The position numbers and the translations under genes are program-made. A stretch of DNA of 60,000 nt from Branchiostoma floridae (taxonomy: Eukaryota; Chordata; Leptocardii; Amphioxiformes; Branchiostomatidae): contig NC_049990.1 of assembly GCF_000003815.2 (NCBI RefSeq), positions 2,380,572 through 2,440,571 of the forward strand. The letters are read 5' to 3'. The notes under the pieces are model-generated. The model did no database searches and was not told the DNA's origin. It worked only from the letters and a program-made list of their open reading frames with translations. Positions 23,675 to 35,755 of the stretch are shown piece by piece. The first letter of the stretch is position 1, and the number at the start of each line of letters is the position of its first letter.

Positions 23675-24440
23675 ATGATCAAGGCCACACAAGCAGAACC
23701 ATCAGAAATATTTACTGTGCAGACAAACTAAAGGGACAGGCACACATACTACTACTACTACACAAGTCAGGGCTCAAAATACCACCCGCACATGCAGGTC
23801 AGTGCAGATAAAATTGGAGCTGTGCTGGTATTTCTGGTGTCTACCTGCACTGGTCTATGTGCTATGATGTAGGTGCACGTGGATTGTTCTAAGCTGCATT
23901 GACTGTTCCCACCTATAAAGTATAAAAGAAAAAAGAAATAGCAATGGTTCTTGATCAATTTTGGTATGATCCGTACTTCCTAAATTCAGAGTGGTGCAGG
24001 TAAAATTTGTCTGGTGCAGGTATGCAGAAAAAAGTATTTCAAGCCCTGAGGATGATCAAGGCCACACAAGCTGCCTCATCAGAGATATTTACTGTGCAAA
24101 CTATAGGGACAGGCACACATACAGACACAAGTCTCCTAGACAAAGGGTAAAGGAACTCCCATAGCCTTTTTTATGGCCCAAACTAGTAAGGGCAGTGGAT
24201 AATGTGTCTGGGGCACTGTATTGGAAGTTGAAGCCTATCCCTCTCCTTCCACTGCTTTTTACCTCCCCAACTGAAGTCAGGTACTCTGTTCTTCACATGC
24301 AGCCTCATCAGAAATATTTACTGTGCAGACAAATTAAAGGGACAGGCACACATACTACTACACAAGACAAGTGTCCTAGAAAAAGGTAAAAGGACCCATT
24401 GCCTTTTTTATGGCCCAATCTAGTATGGGCAGTGAGTAGT
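23675..24440. repeat. Three-copy repeat containing gatcaaggccacacaag
   Basis: Units at about 23675, 24050 and 24297 share agatatttactgtgcagac, agggacaggcacacatac and ccttttttatggcccaa. Element A (23768-24048) interrupts the first. Confidence 0.8.
23768..24048 (+). mobile_element. Fold-back element A copy inside a tandem triplication
   Basis: Starts CAGGGCTCAAAATAC and ends GTATTTCAAGCCCTG. It sits between the first and second units of the 23675-24440 repeat. Confidence 0.75.
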
Positions 24441-24451
24441 GTCTAGGCTAA

Positions 24452-24517
24452 TCTCCAAGCAGATCCTACAGTGGCATAAGATAGAACCAAACTGGCCAAG
24501 GATTGTAGTCAGGATTG
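24452..24517. mobile_element. MULE-like MITE cut by the assembly gap
   Basis: TAATCTCCAAGCAGATCCTA, then agtggcataagatag and actggccaagga, before the N run. A second left arm occurs at 25210-25230. Confidence 0.65.
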
Positions 24518-25106
24518 NNNNNNNNNNNNNNNNNNNNNNNNNNNNNNNNNNNNNNNNNNNNNNNNNNNNNNNNNNNNNNNNNNNNNNNNNNNNNNNNNNN
24601 NNNNNNNNNNNNNNNNNNNNNNNNNNNNNNNNNNNNNNNNNNNNNNNNNNNNNNNNNNNNNNNNNNNNNNNNNNNNNNNNNNNNNNNNNNNNNNNNNNNN
24701 NNNNNNNNNNNNNNNNNNNNNNNNNNNNNNNNNNNNNNNNNNNNNNNNNNNNNNNNNNNNNNNNNNNNNNNNNNNNNNNNNNNNNNNNNNNNNNNNNNNN
24801 NNNNNNNNNNNNNNNNNNNNNNNNNNNNNNNNNNNNNNNNNNNNNNNNNNNNNNNNNNNNNNNNNNNNNNNNNNNNNNNNNNNNNNNNNNNNNNNNNNNN
24901 NNNNNNNNNNNNNNNNNNNNNNNNNNNNNNNNNNNNNNNNNNNNNNNNNNNNNNNNNNNNNNNNNNNNNNNNNNNNNNNNNNNNNNNNNNNNNNNNNNNN
25001 NNNNNNNNNNNNNNNNNNNNNNNNNNNNNNNNNNNNNNNNNNNNNNNNNNNNNNNNNNNNNNNNNNNNNNNNNNNNNNNNNNNNNNNNNNNNNNNNNNNN
25101 NNNNNN
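24518..25106. other. Assembly gap (589 N)
   Basis: Undetermined bases. Repeat sequence on both sides suggests the gap reflects collapse over a tandem or MITE-containing repeat. Confidence 1.
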
Positions 25107-25400
25107 ACAGGCTTATGGACAACCGCCCGATTGTGTATAACTACAAAGCCTTGGGCAACCCTCACAAACAAACCATAGCAGTCAGCTGACCTTAGAAGGA
25201 GCGGTTGATTAATCTCCAAGCAGATCCTACAACTAAAATTGTCTTGCTGATGGCGGAGGTCAGTTAATTGTTTCAAGGCAAGGCTTGACAGGCTTATGGA
25301 CAACCGCCCTATTGTGGATAACAACAAAGCCTTGGGCAACCCTAACAAACCAACCATTGCAGTCAGCTGACCACAGAGTAAAGGAGCGGTTGAGGAGGAC
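25107..25400. repeat. Two tandem copies, about 183 bp apart
   Basis: acaggcttatggacaaccgc, caaagccttgggcaaccct and gcagtcagctgacc occur at 25107-25200 and 25289-25375. Confidence 0.85.
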
Positions 25401-27535
25401 CAGTTCCAGGGAGTACAGACTCCTACCAAACCGAAGAAGTCTACTCTACTCTGCTCTACTCTACTCGACTCGACAATGTTACATGCAGAATTGTTAAATC
25501 TGAGCAGTTTCCTCCTTTGTGGTTTTAATTTGCGCCTGCTTCTTACACAGTCAACCAGCTGTTTGACACAGACCTGTTCGTTATTTCACAAGTTCTCGAA
25601 AACACTTGGTACACATCTTGCAAAAACAACAACAAAGGAAACCTAGCCATAAAACTTTCAGAACAAAAGAACCACCTCAACTAAAAACAAGAAAAATATA
25701 GAATTCATGCCAGTATATCTAACTAAATAAGCCATCTGTAATAAATAAATAAGCTGTCAAATGACATGTCAATTTCTTCAAAAGTTATTTGTTTGAACCG
25801 TAGTTTATTCATGAAAGCTCAAATCGGCCTGCAGGCCGCTTTTCATTGAGGTCATGAGGGAAGAGGCAAGGGTCAGAGTCAGACAACATACATACATATA
25901 ATGGGAAACAGTTTGCATCATTGTAAGTCCTTATGAGTCTTATAAGTCTACAACAAGTCTATACATAAAAGTTCATTTCATAATCCTCATTACACTAGAA
26001 AATAAACCATTCAACAACAATGAAATTATCTTTTTATATTGAGGAGTAAGGATTTATTGAAGAAATCTGTTCTTCGTTACACCTTTCGGAAGGAGAAACC
26101 TCAACCTTCCTACAAGACAGGAGACAAAAGAACATGCTCAGTACTTCCGCCATGGTGCCACTTCTTATCCAACACTAACAATGGCAGACTTACTAATTAG
26201 TGAGGGGATAGTTCATTAACTGTGCTTACAGGGGTAGGAATGATAGTTGAAACCCTAGACTGAATACAGATTAAACAGGTGTAACAGCAGAGTAAAATTT
26301 TAATAAGTTGAATCAGGACAAGTTGAATGTGAATTTGGACATCTGCAAAATTCATTCAATATTTATAATTGGCAGAACTAAAAGCTGGAATTAACGATTT
26401 GTAATCATAGTCGATTACTGGTTTAGTGCATATCATAATAATCCAATTTGGCACTATATATTGTCGTTTGAACAATAATGATAATGCATGTCTCAACAAT
26501 CAAACAGAATATATTAGTTATTTATCACACAGCTACAACATATGTCTAAATCTCACAAAAGCAAAAAAAACAGACATCATATATGTACTGTACATTTCAC
26601 TAAAAAAGGAGATATCTCAGTACATATTTATTATAACAATTAAGTGTATCAAATCACTGAGAGTGTTAAAAATTAATTGGTAAAATACAAAGTACATTGA
26701 CAGTGATAAATCGCATGTTAGCAGGAAGAAAAACTACAAAGGTCGCAATTAAACGCCCTTCCTCTGGTAACAAAGACCAGACACCTGACACCCGGCTGCC
26801 ATGTTGGGAGGGGCGGGGCACATATGCAAATAAGTCATGAAAAAACAATCCATTGTGTAGCAGTGCAGCAAGGACCCTTTAAAATTCTCATATTAGAACC
26901 ACTCTCTCTTGTTGTTTTTTTCTTAATTGGGACAGGACTTAACTACTCAAACTAGCAAACAAACAAATACAAGCTGATTTGCAAAGCCAACATCACACTC
27001 AATAACACAAAAAAACTCTGAACCCGGATTGGAAATCCCTTGGGACGTATGACCCAGATGAACTATACCACATGTATTATTACCTAGATGTGAATTAAAT
27101 ATGCTCCCCTCATTCAAACAAGGACTAAAAAACAGACCGTAAATTGTCCCAGGTGTCAACCTCATTTCCTGCTTTTGTTGAAAAAAGAAAAAAAATGGAG
27201 AAAAACTAAATCACTTCTTCATCATGTCAACTTGTACATTTGAGGACTGATATAACCTCTGCGTAATATTTTCCAAGCCAAGGGTGGCCATAATTTTATA
27301 AATATACCAACTATTAGCTTATTTGACGTGAAACAATGCTATGATACATACATGTTCAAAGAAGCACAGGCCAAGAAAGAAACAAACTTTACAAAGAGTG
27401 GACATATATTACATAATGTTTTAGCAACAAGTCAAACCTAATCACAAACTAGTGAAACATATAACAACTAAACCGCAGCAAAAAAATGATGTTGTGGCTT
27501 TGCAGTTTATGATTATACCAAAATGTAGCCTGGAT

Positions 27536-27611
27536 ACCAGACCCCAGCCCAAGCTAAAAAATATCTATAATATACATTTTGAGATCAGGCTGGGGTCTGG
27601 TATCCAGGCTA
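27536..27611. mobile_element. 76-bp fold-back MITE (TAGCCTGGATACCAG ends)
   Basis: Arms TAGCCTGGATACCAGACCCC and GGGGTCTGGTATCCAGGCTA pair perfectly. CCAAAATG occurs at 27528-27535 and 27613-27620, an 8-base target duplication. Confidence 0.8.
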
Positions 27612-28379
27612 GCCAAAATGACACTCAGCAAGTCCTGTACTTCAGTTGAAGTCTACAGCTCTACATGGAGTTCAGACAATACAAACCATACAGTGATATA
27701 CTGCCTGAGGACTGTTAAACCAAGTGTTTAACACAACAAAGTACCAAACTTGACTTCAGGGTAAATTTTGTCCAACATGACAAAGAAAAAACAAAACTGC
27801 AACTTGTTTGCTATCTTGCTTGTTTCACATTAAATGTCCATTGTTTTAGAGTCTTTAATTCCACCATTCTTAACCTTCCAAGTCTAACCAAATTACCGCA
27901 GGAATTGTTCAAAATTTATCGCCTATGACATCCGAGGTCACAAGGGGTTTCGAGGTCAAGTCAGCAATGATTACTTCCTCCTCAGGTCAGATAAAAATAT
28001 CTTCTCCCAGGTTGTTTTGAAAAGAAAGGGTGGACTGGAACTAATAGTTTAATTGAGGAAATGCTGCGAAAAACATAGTCTTTGCATAATTTAAAAATCT
28101 GATATTTTAGGGGTAACGATTTGTACAAAAAATATATAAGTATTCGAAACAAAAAAAAAAAGGTCTGAAAATTGCTTGTAGACATTAATCTAGTCTTGAC
28201 ATAATGGTAATCTAAATGTCTGACATTTTAGAGGTAAAAATTTGCACAAAAAGCTAAATTCATGACATAAGTAATCAAAACAATATTGGGCCAGAAGACT
28301 CACAATTTAACAAGCGGAAAGCTCATAACAAGATGTCAATTCAGACAATTCAAAATGCTTTAGCCTTTCCTTTCCCCAT

Positions 28380-29680
28380 ATTTACATATCAAAAAGTAAC
28401 AGGATTTTGCAAATGTCAAATATTCATAGCATTAAATGCCTCAGAATTGATGAAATAACTTGAGCACGTGGCTCTAAAATTGGCAAAGGAATACCAAAAT
28501 CCATAATCAATAGATTTTATACAACAAAGAATGGGAATTCACAGCATGCTGAGCCCAAACATGAGAGTATCAAATGCTACAGGTCCAAATCAAAGGCTCT
28601 TGAGTTATAAAATGTGGGCCAAAATTCTCTCCATTTTCCAACGCTTGAGAAATCCCAGAATCTTATAATTTCTGCACGTGCCTAAAAATCTGGAATACCA
28701 GAAATTCACAATCAATAAGCAAATTCATGCCAGAGATTCAAAATATGTAAAGCTTACCAAACAGAGTACCAAATGCTACCGGTCCATAACACAGCTCTTA
28801 TCAAGAGTACAGGAAGGAAGGACATTTTTTCCCCAAACACATGCCATTTAAAGTCTCCAAATCATGCACATGTGAACATTTTTGACTGAGAAAGCAGCAG
28901 AAATCTGTATCCAGAGATTTGCTCATTAGAAACTAAAACTTTCAACTCCAAAACACACAAGAATGTTAGTCCTACTAAAATAGCAGTCAGATTTCACCTC
29001 ATTTCCTTTCAACTTTCAGAGCAAAGCTACAGACATGTGCTACACATCTTGTAGGAAAATTATAGAAATTTCTTATCGATAGACAACCAAGACATTTCTA
29101 AATATTTACCTCAGATTAATTTTAACAGAACTGTTCATGTGTCAAGGCCTCACCTCACCTCACCTAGTCCCATCCTCATCAGGAGGGTCGGGGACTATGG
29201 TTGTCTCCAGCACATGTCAAGGCATATTTATTTATATTAGGAAAAAAAACCTGACATTTTGTAGTGTGCAGTACCTATAAGTTATAACAGAGGACTGCAC
29301 CAAAGCTACAGGTCCAAAACATGAGTCCTCACACAAAAAAGAGCCCAAATACTTTAATTTTGAACTACTTGCCTAAAAATTGACAGAACTATGCACATGT
29401 CAAGACAAATTAGGAAAGAAAACACTGACATTTGTAGCATGCAGTACCTAAAACACAGGATTTTTTGCCAAATCTACAGGTACAAAACATGAGTTCTCAC
29501 ACAAAAAAGACCCTAAATACTTTTAAATTTCTAAATACTTGCCTCAGAAGTGACAGACCCAAGCATGTTAGGAACTTCCGAAGGAAAAACTGACATTTGT
29601 AAATTAAACTAAATAACGGAGGGCGGCCAAAGCTACAGGTCCAAAACACGAGCTTCGAACCCTGAACCCCTGTACGGGAC
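28380..29680. repeat. Degenerate tandem array, about 180-200 bp unit
   Basis: gctacaggtccaaa, ctgacatttgtag, tcacacaaaaaaga and acttgcctcag recur with heavy divergence; the last three units (29220-29670) are clearest. Confidence 0.65.
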
Positions 29681-30292
29681 CTAACCCTCAGGTCATGCAT
29701 ACACGGAGGATCGACTGACAGACAGGCAAACACCCAGGGACAAACAAAGACAAAATGGCACACCATCCACACACACACACACACACTGGTAGTGGTACAG
29801 GCTGGGTTTTAAATACCCCGCACTACCAGTAATACTGGCAGTATCACCAAGCCGGTCACTTTAAAACCCACACAATACAACTGTGTATGTGTGCCGGTTG
29901 TACGTTCCCACTATATAGACTCTGAAGACACATTGGGACGATTTTTTTCTGTCTACAAGTAGGACAGCACAGCTGGTGCCCTGCATGCTTGCAGAAGAGC
30001 CCAGCAAATATTTGGGGCAAAGACAGGCCCCCTCTCGCCCCCGCACACACCCCTACCCGGGCCCCATGCCGGTCAGCTGTCCTTACCGTCCAATCTCTTC
30101 CTCCTAGCTCTTTAAAATCCCTCGCTCCCGTCCGCAAATCAGGAAAGAATCCGACGGCACAACCCTCCTCCTTACGTTCGCGCCAAGGCCACAGCTCAGA
30201 AGAAAAAAATCCTGGCTCCTTTCCAAGGTTTTGGCAGCCTACTTGCCAGACAGTGTTCCCAGCTCTTTGTTAGGGGAGCCCCAAACCTCCAG

Positions 30293-30441
30293 CCAATTGA
30301 GAACAGACAGGGTAGCCCAACTTGATTGACAGCTACTCATGCATATCTAATGAGGTGGCTGGCCAATCAGAGAGGAGCAGCCGAAACTCTGCATAAAAGG
30401 AGCTTTTTGCATTATGTGGCTTGATAGGCATTTTTTCAAGG
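30293..30441 (+). promoter_or_regulatory. Plus-strand core promoter candidate with PBX-MEIS site
   Basis: Two CCAAT boxes (30293-30297 and CCAATCAG 30363-30370), TGATTGACAG (30323-30332, the classic PBX-MEIS/PREP decamer) and CATAAAAGG (30392-30400) come in promoter order. A start about 30 bases after the TATA-like box would fall near 30422-30430. A donor-like CAAG|GTGAGG occurs at 30440/30441. It is antisense to KDM6A and inside its intron. The 29990-30290 stretch before it is GC-richer. I recognise no coding sequence downstream. Confidence 0.45.
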
Positions 30442-31039
30442 TGAGGGACTGTTCAGTAGATGACTTGGTGGGGTGTGTAGAGTGAAAAGGAGATGTTTTT
30501 ATACCAAAATACCACAGGAAATTTACAACACAATCAAAACATTAAATAGGTACTAATTGCCAACTCCTAATCAAACACTTAAACAACAAAAAGAAGGGAT
30601 TTTTCTGCGAAATATATTGAATACACATTAATAGTAGGCATCACCAAACAATGTTTGTTGTATGTGAAAGTGGCAGGTAAACTGTTATCATGACCTAAAT
30701 AAACGTTAAACACTTCAACTAGAAAAGATTAAGCACATGTTGTTCTTATTAATAACGTACAAAAATAGGCAGACGACATAATTGCTTGCTTGTTGTTTTA
30801 AGTCGACAGCCAAGTACTTTCTGAATTATTTTCTCCAGAATACAAAAATTTCAAATGAGTGACATAATGATGGTTTTCGTTGAAAAATGTCAAGATTATG
30901 CTGTATATTAATGTACAAATGTACAATAAAATACGTATGAATCCCAACACAGATATCGAGGTTCATATTGGCAAAAAGAAGCATACAACTCCAATATTTT
31001 GGGCATACAAAAAGTAAACATGCACCATTACTTCCACCC

Positions 31040-31550
31040 CTCCATAATAAAGAACAGCCTGCTAAAAGCATGCAAATGTCTGTTGAAGATGAGACCACAG
31101 TAGATATAGCTATCTAGATGCATCCATAGTAAACAAAAAAGAAAAGGTGCACAAGTCCAATATTTTGAGTAAACAAAAAAATACATATGAACCAATGTCC
31201 ATTACTTCTACCACTGCATAATAAAGAAAAAGCCTGCTAAAAGCATGCAAATGTCTGTTGAAGATGAGACCACAGTAGATATAGCTATCTAGATGCGTCC
31301 ATAGTCACAAATGAGGCCCACAACTCCAATATAGAATGCACAAAAAGTACATATGCACTCAGTACAGTATTTCTAATCTCCAAGCAGATTCCTCCAAGGC
31401 ATAAGACAGTCCCCAGCTTATGTTACTGTCTTACGCCACGGTCCGAGGAATCTGCTTGGAGATTACAGTATTTCCACCCCTCCATGATTGAGAACAGCCT
31501 GCTAAAAGTATGCAAATGTCTGTTGAAGATGAGACCGCAGCAGACACCAT
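31040..31550. repeat. Three-copy array, about 175 bp unit
   Basis: cctgctaaaagcatgcaaat and tctgttgaagatgagacc occur near 31058, 31232 and 31498. The last interval is longer by the inserted 92-bp MITE. Each unit holds an octamer ATGCAAAT. Confidence 0.85.
31374..31465. mobile_element. MULE-like MITE, 92 bp, with 9-bp target duplication
   Basis: TAATCTCCAAGCAGATTCCT ... GAATCTGCTTGGAGATTA form a near-complete hairpin. CAGTATTTC occurs on both sides (31365-31373, 31466-31474), a perfect 9-base duplication of the Mutator type. It lies in the third unit of the 31-kb tandem array and accounts for that unit's extra length. Confidence 0.8.
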
Positions 31551-32541
31551 CGAAACCCCGCATAATCTCACACCACACTGCTAAACAAAGACACACCAGA
31601 CCAATACACATCCTACTGCAGGCAAGGTCAACATGACTCCATAACAAATGGGTTAATGGTCCCTGGAGTCTCAAAAACACTTGTGATGACGACTTGTTCT
31701 TCCTGGTGTCTTGCTACTCTCAAGCACAATGAACCAAGAGTTAGATATCAAGAGAGACTTTTGACTCAAAAAGGAACTATGTGTTACTCAGCACCAAGAG
31801 GCCACGTCTAGCGAAATAATAGATGTTAAATGAGGACGACAACAACAACAACTACTTCAAAATCATAAACATTTCATGCAAAGGAATCTTTCTAAAACTC
31901 GTGCACAAATGTTGACATTTTCGAAAAAAGAAAAATCCTCCTTGTTATGATTTAACACAATCTAAAATACAACTTAATTTGCCCTTACCAACTGTGAACC
32001 AGAATCCTTTCAAAACGATTTGATGAAGCAAGGAGGTTAAAAAAGACTTTTTTTAACCTCCTTGGATGGAGAAGCACCTTTCCCCTATTTCACCAAGATA
32101 CACCAAAGGTTAAATATCCAGGTAATAAGAGTCCCAAGTGAACAGTTACTGGAGCAACTGCACAGAGTTTAGATCTACATCATGCAGTACATGTATGTAA
32201 GACATTTATCCCATACTACAACTTCCGTATTAGTTAGATAAGCGTTAAGTTCTAGCACTGTAGTTATGTAGATGCCATACTTTGTACCCCGTACAATTGT
32301 TGTGCAATAAAACTATATGTATTTCCTACCACATAAACAGAGAAACATCCTACCTTGAGCTCAGCACAACGCACCTACATATATTCACCCCCTTCGTGTA
32401 AGCCTAATACTATGGCTGCACTTCTCCCTTTATACCACACCAGTACATGGATCTCTGCACGTGGTCTTTTATTAATAACCATTGCTTCCGCTCTCGGCTT
32501 ACTAGCGGTTCGCCATACTTCCTGGCGGGTTCAACGTCAGT

Positions 32542-32960
32542 GCACTAATTTGGGGACTTCCTTCCAATTCAAACCCACACTCGACAGAACAACTGTATGA
32601 TTTGCAAACGACAGGACTTCACAATTACCGTCTAGAGAACCTAATTACCTCCATATTCTAATTATGATTTCAATGGTCGTCGAATATAAGGAAATTCACG
32701 TCGCGGACGAATGGCGGAAGCAATACGACTTCCTTACAAGATGTCTTGTGCACTAATTTGGGGACTTCCATCCAAACCCACGCTCCACAAAACAACTGCA
32801 TGATAAATGCAAGTGACAGGACTTTACAATTACCGTATAGCGGACCCAATTAGGTACATGCTCTAATTATGATTTCAATGGCCGTCAAATATAAGGAAAT
32901 TCGTGTCGCCGACGAATGGCGGAAGCAATGCGACTTCCTTACAAGATGTCTTGGGCAGAG
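32542..32960. repeat. Two tandem copies, 210 bp each
   Basis: From gcactaatttggggacttcc to ccttacaagatgtctt, both copies include gaatggcggaagcaat. They precede the 33-kb promoter candidate. Confidence 0.85.
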
Positions 32961-33061
32961 CAACAATCGTCTTCCTGTTGAAGGAACTTGCGAATGACAG
33001 GACTTCCGGAAGCATCGCGTGCTCAACGCTCATTCAAAACCTTTGAAGCTCGTTAGAATGG

Positions 33062-33140
33062 TATAAATATAGATCTCAGTGGTTCCTAAGATTGCTTAAC
33101 AATGGGTCATACAGAGACCTTTAGTCAGAAATGTCGTCAG
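33062..33140 (+). promoter_or_regulatory. TATA promoter candidate with possible first exon (33102-33140)
   Basis: TATAAATA at 33062-33069 is followed 33 bases later by ACAATGG, an ATG in good Kozak context (33102). Thirteen codons (MGHTETFSQKCRQ) run to a consensus donor CAG|GTGAGT at 33140/33141. A good acceptor TTCTTTTGCAG ends at 34345, but joining it gives two codons and then a stop, so the transcript could be non-coding or use another acceptor. The 32.5-33.0 kb stretch before it is rich in GGAA/TTCC cores. I do not recognise a protein. Confidence 0.35.
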
Positions 33141-35696
33141 GTGAGTCAAGAAAGTCATTTCATTTCCTTTTTCCGCTGCATTTAGGTTCTTCTGAGTACA
33201 GGAAGTTCCTATCAAGAACTGCATGTTTTTAAGTTCAACCCCGGAGAACACAGATTGCCCAAGAAGTTTCACTGTACTTTTACAAGATACAGCTTTGTCA
33301 CAACGATCACTTAGTGAGGCTACGTAAAAAGAAAAGAAAGCGAACTTCTAAATGTATTTGCCCACTCAACCCTGATACAAAATTCCAGTTGAATCAAACC
33401 CCTTTGAAGTAACAGCAGCAGAAGACGAAACATCAGGAAAATCATTACATTTTTCTCCTGTACCTGAGGCACATAAAACCCAAATCTGGTACTGTACTTC
33501 AACAATTTACACTCACCAACTGCAAAATTTGCACACACAAAAAAAAAACCTGGAATTTCTTGGTAAGGATACTTGGCTGTTGCAGAATTCCAGTCACTGT
33601 TCAAGTATTTACAGGTGCAACATAAACAGGTGTGGCATACATGGGCACAGGTGTGTTGTACCTGTGTCACTGCTTTGCTCTTCGCATCACTTGAGAAATG
33701 TTGCAGAAAAGCAAGACTTGAAAAAATTATTAAGACTACTGAGAGAGACAAAATTTCAGTTTTGACATTTTCAGTTCTTTGACGAATAATAACTGAACAT
33801 ACCTGGTTTGATCAGGATACAATCTGCTTTTTGCAATCTGCCTTTTTTTTGCGAGCTGAAATTTGATCTTCCTGTGGCTGCAGTGTTGAAAATGATACCC
33901 CCTGCCCACCTGCCCGGAGCACAACAGAACGTGATTGATCACGATATCATTGATATTTGCGCAGTCTCCATTTTCTGCATGCAGCTGAATTGGCACAAGA
34001 TTGATAGCCGAAAGTACACACTTACTGTTGCATGTAGGAATTTCTTCCTTGCAACTTTTTTTGGGGGGCAAGCATCTTTCATTCAAAAGTATTTTAAACT
34101 CTCTCATTTGCAAGTAAGGAAAGCTACAAATAAAACTATGCCATGCCCTTGCACTTAAAACATGACTGGTCATACTTGAAATTGTAAAGGTTATATTTTG
34201 ACATTCTTATTTGCTAAATTGTAACTTTATGTGTCGATTGACTTAATAATATCTTGAATTGTACATTTACAAGTACACATGTATTATAATGCTGTTTGTC
34301 TTTATTCAGATTGTGACAAAATAATGCGTTGTTGTTCTTTTGCAGTTAAAGTAGCGTCAATACAGGCCGACTGTCAGTAGTTATATATTTTCAGGGACCT
34401 CTCTACCATAAATTTGTGACAAAGTGAAACTGTGTTTTCAATGTATTACTATTAAAACCAATGGAATTTTACACATTCTTTTTGCTGCAAATTTAACAAA
34501 TTGCATGTACCTTCTTGCCCATACTATAACCAACTTAATACCCTGCCAAAAAAGTTAATTTCAGTAAGAGTCATTTGGTAATGTCAGACAGAGTATTAAC
34601 ACACCTGTTAACAGCTGAAAACCATGACATAATGCACAATTACTTAATGGGTTCCGGTCATGCTTATGTCTCCCGCTCTGTGGCAACAATGTCAGATTCC
34701 TTTATACCAACACTTGGCACTTCCGACCAGTGCTTTATTAGTGTAACACAACACAAAGTGCCCAAATGAACAAACAGTTAATGTGCTCCGGTCATGATTC
34801 TGTTTCAGACAGCTGACAATGGATGAGTGATGTTGTAGCCCTTTAAATGTTTAAAGATATACCTTTAATTCAACGCCTAGAACTTCCAACCTACATTTCA
34901 CATGACCAAGATCAAGAGAACGTAAAATGTATGTTGGACTATACTGTGGTGGCAATGCCACTATTGACCCATTGTTTTAACGTCGTTCATAAAGTTTTCT
35001 AATTGATGTATTTTGAATGGAACATGATTGTAATGTCCTCGCAAATTCAGCCTCTTAGGCTGCAAGGAGGACTATTATGCTTATTGCTTAATAAACCAGT
35101 CTACTACTACGTACTACATGTGGTCACTCTAACCATTGTTTGTCCGTTCGACACTAAAAATAGGGCAACACTCTGCAGTGACTATTTGGTTGGTCAATAC
35201 TGTCTAAAGCAGTGGAAGGTGGGTGTTTCTCTTCAAAATAGAGATATATATAATTTAAATCAGTCAGGTACTTAACATTTCCTTCCAAAACATAATAACT
35301 GCAATGTCATGAGTTTTTCAAACCATTTTTGACAGAAAAATACATCCAATGCAGTACACAGAGAGAAGTCTTCACCCCTACATCAAGACATTTGCAGCAA
35401 TCAGAAATATCTTGGAATATCATCTTAATTGTGTCAGTGTCACTGACGAAAGACACCGGATGGCTGTCTGAAACAATTTCCAAAATCATATCCAGTTGCA
35501 TACTAAACTCTGCTTTTTGGCGTATCATCTCAATTCTTAGTTCTGAAATTTCAATTTTTTTAACCCTAACGACGTCTCACCGGGAGCTAACCCTACCCCC
35601 GCCAGGCCAAGGCTAGCCAGTATTCAGTTACAGCCCTCTGACTCTCCGGACAATTGCTGAGGACCTTGGCTTTTGTGTGTTCCACAGGAGCGTGCT

Positions 35697-35755
35697 GCAG
35701 TGAAGTGGTCCTCAAAACACCTCACAGTGGATCGCAAGGACACGGGTTCGAATCC
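35697..35755 (+). repeat. tRNA-like A/B box pair (SINE or tRNA relic)
   Basis: GGTTCGAATCC (35745-35755) is a perfect RNA polymerase III B box with a 4-base T-stem. GCAGTGAAGTGG (35697-35708) is a weak A box at a fitting distance. No acceptor stem or anticodon arm folds convincingly, so this is not called a tRNA gene. Confidence 0.4.

Noticed and set aside
24439-25429. Open frames of 218-306 residues around 24.5-25.4 kb
   Set aside because: They consist almost wholly of undetermined bases; the readable ends are repeat sequence.
31374-31465. Hairpin that could be a microRNA precursor
   Set aside because: The hairpin is a transposon with target duplication and several genomic relatives in the window.
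33320-34173. Overlapping open frames of 116-145 residues on both strands
   Set aside because: No recognisable domain, no splice-compatible borders, and both strands are open in AT-rich DNA; consistent with chance.
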